In this document: positions 17,313 through 22,500 of the stretch, in pieces
Numbering within the stretch: the first letter of the stretch is position 1
Layout of the letters: every line of letters begins with the position of its first letter
From: Tubiluchus corallicola
Taxonomy: Eukaryota > Priapulida > Priapulimorpha > Priapulimorphida > Tubiluchidae
Length of the DNA: 22,500 nucleotides
Assembly: GCA_030141605.1 (NCBI GenBank)
Contig: JAQGDQ010001659.1
Location: 1-22,500, forward strand
Reading direction: 5' to 3'
Notes under the pieces: generated by a model
Told to the model about the DNA's origin: nothing
Seen by the model: only the letters and a program-made list of their open reading frames with translations
Database searches by the model: none
Position numbers and translations under genes: made by a program

Positions 17313-18302
17313 TAACGGCTGTATTCTGTGTCATGCTTTTTCTTCGTAAGCATAATTCACGAGTGTGTCAAGATTACATAACGGTTGTATTCTGTTTCAT
17401 GCTTTTTCTTCGTAAGCATAATTCACGAGTGTGTCAAGATTACATAACGGTTGTATTCTGTTTCATGCTTTTTCTTCGTAAGCATAATTCATGAGTGTGT
17501 CAACATTACATAACGGTTGTATTCTGTTTCATGCTATTTCTTCGTAAGCATATTTCATGAGTGTGTCAACATTGCATAACGGTTGTATTCTGTTTCATGC
17601 TTTTTCTTCGTAAGCATAATTCATGAGTGTGTCAACATTACATAACGGCTGTATTCTGTTTCATGCTTTTTCTTCGTAAGCATAATTCATGAGTGTGTCA
17701 ACATTACATAACGGTTGTATTCTGTTTCATGCTTTGTCTTCGTAAGCATATTTCACGAGTGTGTCAACATTACATAACGGCTGTATTCTGTTTCATGCTT
17801 TTTCTTCGTAAGCATAATTCACGAGTGTGTCAACATTGCATAACGGTTGTATTCTGTTTCATGCTTTTTCTTCGTAAGCATAATTCATGAGCGTGTCAAA
17901 ATTACATAATGGTTGCATTCTCTTTCATGCTTTGTCTTCGTAAGCATAATTCACGAGTGTGTCAACATTGCATAACGGTTGTATTCTGTTTCATGCTTTT
18001 TCTTCGTAAGCATAATTCATGAGCGTGTCAAAATTACATAATGGTTGCATTCTCTTTCATGCTTTGTCTTCGTAAGCATAATTCACGAGTGTGTCAACAT
18101 TGCATAACGGTTGTATTCTGTTTCATGCTTTTTCTTCGTAAGCATAATTCATGAGCGTGTCAAAATTACATAATGGTTGCATTCTCTTTCATGCTTTGTC
18201 TTCGTAAGCATAATTCATGAGTATGTCAACATTACATAACGGTTGTATTCTGTTTCATGCTTTGTCTTCGTAAGCATAATTCATGAGTGTGTCAAGATTA
18301 CA
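17313..18302. repeat. 66-bp satellite, 15 copies, no indels
   Basis: TAACGG (or TAATGG) starts each unit at exact 66-bp spacing from 17313 to 18237, giving 15 x 66 = 990 bp. Each unit carries ATGCTT..AAGCAT inverted arms around a short loop. Around 17889-18220 a two-unit (132-bp) block marked by GAGCGTGTCAAAATTACATA and GCATTCTCTTTC repeats nearly three times. A 65-codon frame at 17693-17890 shows a 22-residue period, but no long gene exists. Confidence 0.97.
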
Positions 18303-18355
18303 CAATATTCTCCAAAAATAGTTTCAGTTATCTTTTGCTGTTCTTTGCACTTAAT

Positions 18356-18543
18356 CTACTGATGTTTTGGTACAATGCAGGCTTTTCCAACAATAATTAC
18401 AGTCGCATAATATCCATTATTGGAGCAGAAAGCCCACGTAGTTCCTAAAATACCAGTAATCTCCCAAACATTAGATATCAGGCTCTCTGAAGCACGCTTG
18501 GCATAGTCTGGCTTCACAAAGCAGCCATAGTCGGTGTCCACTT
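18356..18543 (-). other. Possible orphan exon, unrecognised protein
   Basis: A minus-strand frame without ATG reads DTDYGCFVKPDYAKRASESL and then ISNVWEITGILGTTWAFCSN, ending KHQ-stop. Its mixed composition, aromatic residues and spaced cysteines look more protein-like than the surrounding frames. An AG precedes it (TTACGTAG), but the pyrimidine tract is poor. I do not recognise the family. It may be a terminal exon, a pseudogene fragment or chance. Confidence 0.25.
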
Positions 18544-18983
18544 CACTACGTAATGAATATTTGTACTTTCACTCAATTGTCCTGTCCATCGACTAATTCT
18601 ACCTCTAGCCATCTAGCTGGCAAACAAGATTGAAAACCCGCGTTGAGAAAGCCAGAACCTTATTGAAGACGCGCTAGAATAGGCGCTGAGATGACTGATC
18701 GTTTGTGTATTGAAGAAATGTTCTGCGAATCCGCCTTATTTTATAAATTCTGATAAATAAATAATTGTTTCTAAATAAGGTGGTTAAAACATTTTTATAT
18801 TTTAGATTTATTTAGATATTTATTTATTAGTGCTTATAATTATTAGTTATATATAAGTATTTGATATTCGTGCTCTAATTAATGAATAATCCTCATTTTT
18901 CTTCTCACGCCACGTTGTGCGAAATTAATGTTAAATTTTGTTCCACGTTCATTGTGCCATTACTATATTAAGATGCGTGTTGT
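18544..18983. other. AT-rich unique sequence
   Basis: No gene, RNA or array is recognised. The AT-rich part near 18740-18890 has TTTATTTA-type stretches. Confidence 0.45.
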
Positions 18984-19175
18984 TTTTGTGTGCACAAGTT
19001 TTTTGTATTGTGTATTGTGGTGTATTGTGTTGTGTTGTGCTGTGCTGTGCAGAATGGTGTTGTGCGATGTTGTGCGAGTTGTGTTGTGTGTTGCTTCGCG
19101 TTATGTTGCGCTGTGGTGCGCATTGGTTTGTGTTGCGTGGTGTTGTGTTGTTTTGTGTTCTGTTGTGTGGTGCGG
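18984..19175. repeat. Degenerate (TGTTG)n-type repeat
   Basis: About 190 bp of degenerate TGTTG/TGCTG/TGTGC pentamer-like units with strong G/T strand bias. The frames over it are Cys/Val/Leu artefacts. Confidence 0.8.
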
Positions 19176-19279
19176 AAACCATATTTGATAAAACAATTGC
19201 CTCAATGTTTGATAGTTAGAAAAGTTCCAGTACTGCCACTACTGTCTACATCAACAAAAGAAGTACGTAATGCTGCGGA

Positions 19280-19597
19280 GTGTGCCATACTTGTTCGCAG
19301 TGTGTCGAACTGAATAAAAAAAATTTAAAACTCCGTCGCTTTGTAAGTGGTAAAGAACCAATAGGTTCTTGGCGAAGCTGTATGCCAGTCAGTGGTAAAG
19401 AACCAACAGGTTCTTGGCAATGCTGTGTGACAGTCAGTGGTAAAATACCAACAGGCTCTTGGCGAAGCTGTGTGACAGTCACTCTGTCTTTCTCCGTCTT
19501 GTGTACTGAGCCGTGTGTAAACATGTCCAGACTCGCGTACAATAATGGACAAGAGTGTGGACTCGACCAATGGAGTGTTTATCAAATTGCGAGTTGA
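19280..19597 (+). other. Open frame of 105 residues with three in-frame 16-residue repeats
   Basis: The frame starts at an ATG and contains VSGKEPIGSWRSCMP, VSGKEPTGSWQCCVT and VSGKIPTGSWRSCVT, encoded by a 48-bp tandem repeat (19345-19484). No signal peptide or known domain is seen. Each DNA unit also carries an AAGAACC..GGTTCTT hairpin, decayed in the third unit. The opposite strand is open too, so a non-coding minisatellite is more likely than a gene. Confidence 0.2.
19345..19484. repeat. 48-bp minisatellite, three copies, each with a hairpin
   Basis: Units begin at GTCAGTGGTAAAGAACCAAC-like sequence and recur every 48 bp. AAGAACC and GGTTCTT form a 7-bp stem with a 4-base loop in units 1 and 2. 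In unit 3 both arms have changed (AATACC, GGCTCTT). Confidence 0.93.
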
Positions 19598-19742
19598 ATC
19601 AGCTGAACTTGATTCATTGGCACATCGATGTTCAATTGTACTTAACGTTAACGCTCTGCGCGAGATTTGTCGAGATTGTTCGATGAGGCTTTATCAATTT
19701 CTACGTAACGCATTAGTGGATTATAACTCTGAATTCTTTTAG
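19545..19742 (+). other. Small open frame, unrecognised, 65 residues
   Basis: The ATG has A at -3 and G at +4. The peptide includes GVFIKLRVESAELDSLAHRC and later ALREICRDCSMRLYQFLRNA, a helix-like mixed composition. It ends at TAG, and TTTTAG|GTAGAA there resembles a splice donor. No family is recognised and no neighbouring exon is found. Confidence 0.2.
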
Positions 19743-19926
19743 GTAGAACTAAAGGCATTTGAGAGAGTTCAAATTATTAGATATCCCTACTTTCCAGTAT
19801 AGTGAATCAGTGATATAAGATACTACAATTCCTCTTACGTAGTAAAAAAGCTAAGATAAAGAATAACAGGATTATTGGAAGTTTATAATTAGACCGTTAT
19901 TGTATTATGCAGCGCGATATGTCTGT
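19743..19926. other. AT-rich unique sequence
   Basis: No feature is recognised between the small open frame and the GT tract. Confidence 0.45.
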
Positions 19927-19927
19927 T

Positions 19928-19928
<1 letters not shown>

Positions 19929-20026
<98 letters not shown>

Positions 20027-20043
20027 TGTGTGGGGGGGGGGGG
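19929..20043. repeat. (GT)n tract ending in a 12-base poly-G run
   Basis: About 100 bp of GT with one GCGCGTGCG interruption, followed by 12 G at 20032-20043. It is the reverse complement class of the (AC)n tract at 16218-16523. Frames over it are artefacts. Confidence 0.97.
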
Positions 20044-20107
20044 TGTAACATCGAACACGATTCATTCCCATTTTTGTATTGCGCTTTGCTGTTGTAGTGT
20101 TGTGCGA

Positions 20108-20335
20108 CACGCACATTACAAGTGCATTGCGTCGCAATAAGACAAAACAAAAGTTTAACGCAAAATACGCACAGTATAAGTGCATTGCGTCGCAATAAGA
20201 CAAAACAAAGTTTAACGCAAAATACACACAATATAAGTGCATTGCGTCGCAATAAGACAAAACAAAGTTTAACGCAAAATACGCACAGTATAAGTGCGTT
20301 GCGTCGCAATAAGACAAAACAAAGTTAACGCAAAA
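20108..20335. repeat. 57-bp minisatellite, four copies, with a palindromic core
   Basis: AGTGCATTGCGTCGCAATAA begins at 20121, 20179, 20236 and (as GTGCGTTGCG) 20293; the first interval is 58 bp and the rest 57. The core ATTGCG-T-CGCAAT is an inverted repeat of six plus six bases around one T, reminiscent of C/EBP-type sites. The 57-bp period keeps frame on both strands. Confidence 0.94.
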
Positions 20336-21043
<708 letters not shown>

Positions 21044-21197
21044 TTATTTCACTCCAGCAATACATATGTAATACATCAACATATAATAATATAAAAAAAG
21101 AAACAGTATAGGTAAACAAACGTTCATGAAGTCAAATTAACCAAATAAAAGAGTTACTGTAGACACCTTGAAAGCTTGGCTTGTTAGGGTGGCACAA

Positions 21198-21470
21198 ATG
21201 AGTGAATGAAAGAATGGATAGGGTTAGTAGACATGATGGAATGGAAAAAAATAGTAAGATTAGGGATAGGAAGAAGGAAGAGAGGGGAGGATGAGTGAAT
21301 GAAAGAATGGTTAGGGTTAGTAGACATGATGGAATTGAAAAAATAGTAAGATTAGGGATAGGAAGAAGGAAGGGAGGGAAGGATGAGTGAATGAAAGAAT
21401 GGTTAGGGTTAGTAGACATGATGGAATTGAAAAAATAGTAAGATTAGGGATAGGAAGGAGGAAAAGAGGA
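21198..21470. repeat. 92-93-bp purine-rich minisatellite, three copies
   Basis: ATGAGTGAATGAAAGAATGG starts at 21198, 21291 and 21383. Each unit contains AGGGTTAGTAGACATGATGG, with TTAGGGTTAG in the second and third units, and ends in a GGAAGAAGGAA purine tract of variable length. The lone TTAGGG words are part of the unit, not a telomere array. Confidence 0.94.
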
Positions 21471-21645
21471 GAAGAAACGACCACAGTGTATGTTTAATTT
21501 ACATAGAGGTATATTAAAATAGCATTATAATTGATTGGAGGCCATATATTGCAACTGCATGAGACATGGAACCATTAAAATTGTATTATAAGTATGAATC
21601 AAAAATGGTCTTTTCAAGTACTTTTTGAAACTATAAATAGGTTTG
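21471..21645. other. AT-rich unique sequence
   Basis: No feature is recognised between the two minisatellites. Confidence 0.45.
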
Positions 21646-21903
21646 TGTATTTTGTGTGTATTTTCGTGTACATTCATGTGTGTATTTTTGTATATTTTCG
21701 TCTATTTTCTGTGTATTTTCGTGTACATTCGTGTGTGTATTTTTGTCTATTTTCTGTGTATTTTCGTGTACATTCATGTGTGTATTTTTGTATATTTTCG
21801 TCTATTTTCTGTGTATTTTCGTGTACATTCGTGTGTGTATTTTTGTGTATTTTTGTATATTTTCGTGTACATTCGTGTGTGTATTTTTGTGTATTTTCGT
21901 TTA
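21646..21903. repeat. T/G-rich minisatellite with alternating 55- and 45-bp units
   Basis: CGTGTACATTC recurs at 21665, 21720, 21765, 21820 and 21864, giving spacings of 55, 45, 55 and 44. The working unit is therefore a 100-bp composite. All three frames are open and low-complexity; not a gene. Confidence 0.93.
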
Positions 21904-21929
21904 CCGTAGCTTCATAACCCTTATTAGCC

Positions 21930-22310
21930 ATAATCACCCCAGGCTACATGTTAACTATTAATCATAAATCCACCAGCAACACGCGCAGCTCTAACCTGCG
22001 TCGATCTCATATGATGTCCGGCCGGTTGTACGGATTCCCCGACGCCGAACAAAAGTCGTCAATGTATGCGGAGCGCCCGCCGCTAAGCTACTTTGGACAA
22101 AGTGCAAATTTCTGTCCGCTTCTGCATATTGTATAAGCAACGCAGAGTAGAAATCTCGCCAGCTGGTAATGGATATTTCAACAATGTAACAATTTTCGCG
22201 ATGCCGGATTCTCGGTTTATGATCGCCGATAGTCGTAAATGAGCCGAAACCGTCGGAAAATCATCGCATATGAAACGGAACTAGGCGCCTGTGATAAGTG
22301 CAAATCTTGT
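21930..22310 (+). other. CpG-richer segment at right edge, possible promoter or exon
   Basis: The base composition changes to frequent CpG (for example GTCCGGCCGGTTGTACGG and GAGCGCCCGCCGC). A 62-residue frame at 21948-22136 has no known domain. A TATAAGC word occurs at about 22130. The segment could be the promoter or first exon of a gene to the right, or a mobile element. There is no direct support for either. Confidence 0.25.
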
Positions 22311-22500
22311 TTTTGTTGAGAAAACTCGTAACGAAACTATCAGCTTTTGAAAGTTTAATTCCGTGCCAAATATGTGATGGTTACTTAATGTTTACGAAAC
22401 AACAAAGGTGGCAAAAGTGATTTGGTAAAATTAACAGAGAAATGCGTTGATTGTGCTCTGACCTGCAAACGTTATTGTGAAAAAGTAACAAAGTATTAAA

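Noticed and set aside
21198-21470. Interstitial telomere array
   Set aside because: TTAGGG occurs once per 92-93-bp unit, not in tandem.
21594-21961. Cys/Phe/Val-rich membrane protein genes
   Set aside because: Overlapping frames on both strands come from the T/G-rich minisatellite and have no independent coding signal.

Overview
The window is eukaryotic and most likely from a non-vertebrate animal, probably a marine invertebrate. It has spliceosomal introns with GT..AG borders and an AT-rich background. It carries a tRNA-derived SINE-like element, foldback DNA transposons and very dense simple-sequence and minisatellite DNA. The phylum cannot be named from sequence alone.

Only one gene is confidently recognisable. 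It lies on the minus strand between 7719 and 1104, and its 3' end runs off the left edge. Four exons (7719-7005, 5593-5317, 2272-2088, 1301-1104) splice in frame (phases 1, 2, 1, then 1 out). They give 458 residues of a bacterial-type wax ester synthase / diacylglycerol O-acyltransferase (WS/DGAT, WSD1-like). The HHxxxDG acyltransferase motif, the TVND motif and the SNVPGP motif of the C-terminal domain are all present. The last 40-60 residues should lie beyond position 1.

The introns are largely repeats. Intron 1 (7004-5594) holds a SINE-like element with an (ATT)n-derived tail. Intron 2 (5316-2273) holds a TGACAA hexamer array beginning 14 nt from the splice donor, a retroelement-like 3' end and a 19-copy 58-bp minisatellite. 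Intron 3 (2087-1302) holds a (GA)n tract. Intron 4 (from 1103) holds a (CT)n tract. Exon 4 therefore sits between two long complementary tracts.

From 7720 to the right edge no gene can be called with confidence. In order there are: a 76-bp hairpin-containing duplication; (TTTA)n; a 106-bp duplication; (GGTAA)n and (AAGTG)n pentamers; two related foldback elements with TA flanks; a 24-bp CpG-rich minisatellite; a 27-bp array carrying a CRE/ATF-like octamer in nearly every unit; (AC)n; a GC-rich insert; a 15-copy 66-bp satellite without indels; 48-bp and 57-bp arrays that keep reading frame; (GT)n with a poly-G run; (TCAA)n; two more minisatellites; and a CpG-richer segment at the right edge. 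By my count tandem arrays plus the foldback elements cover about 40% of the window, with at least twenty different repeat units.

I found no new multi-gene system. The observations most worth checking are exon 4 enclosed by complementary CT/GA tracts, the CRE-like array, the U1-complementary pentamer array, the paired foldback elements, and the in-frame Cys/His tail encoded by the start of intron 2.
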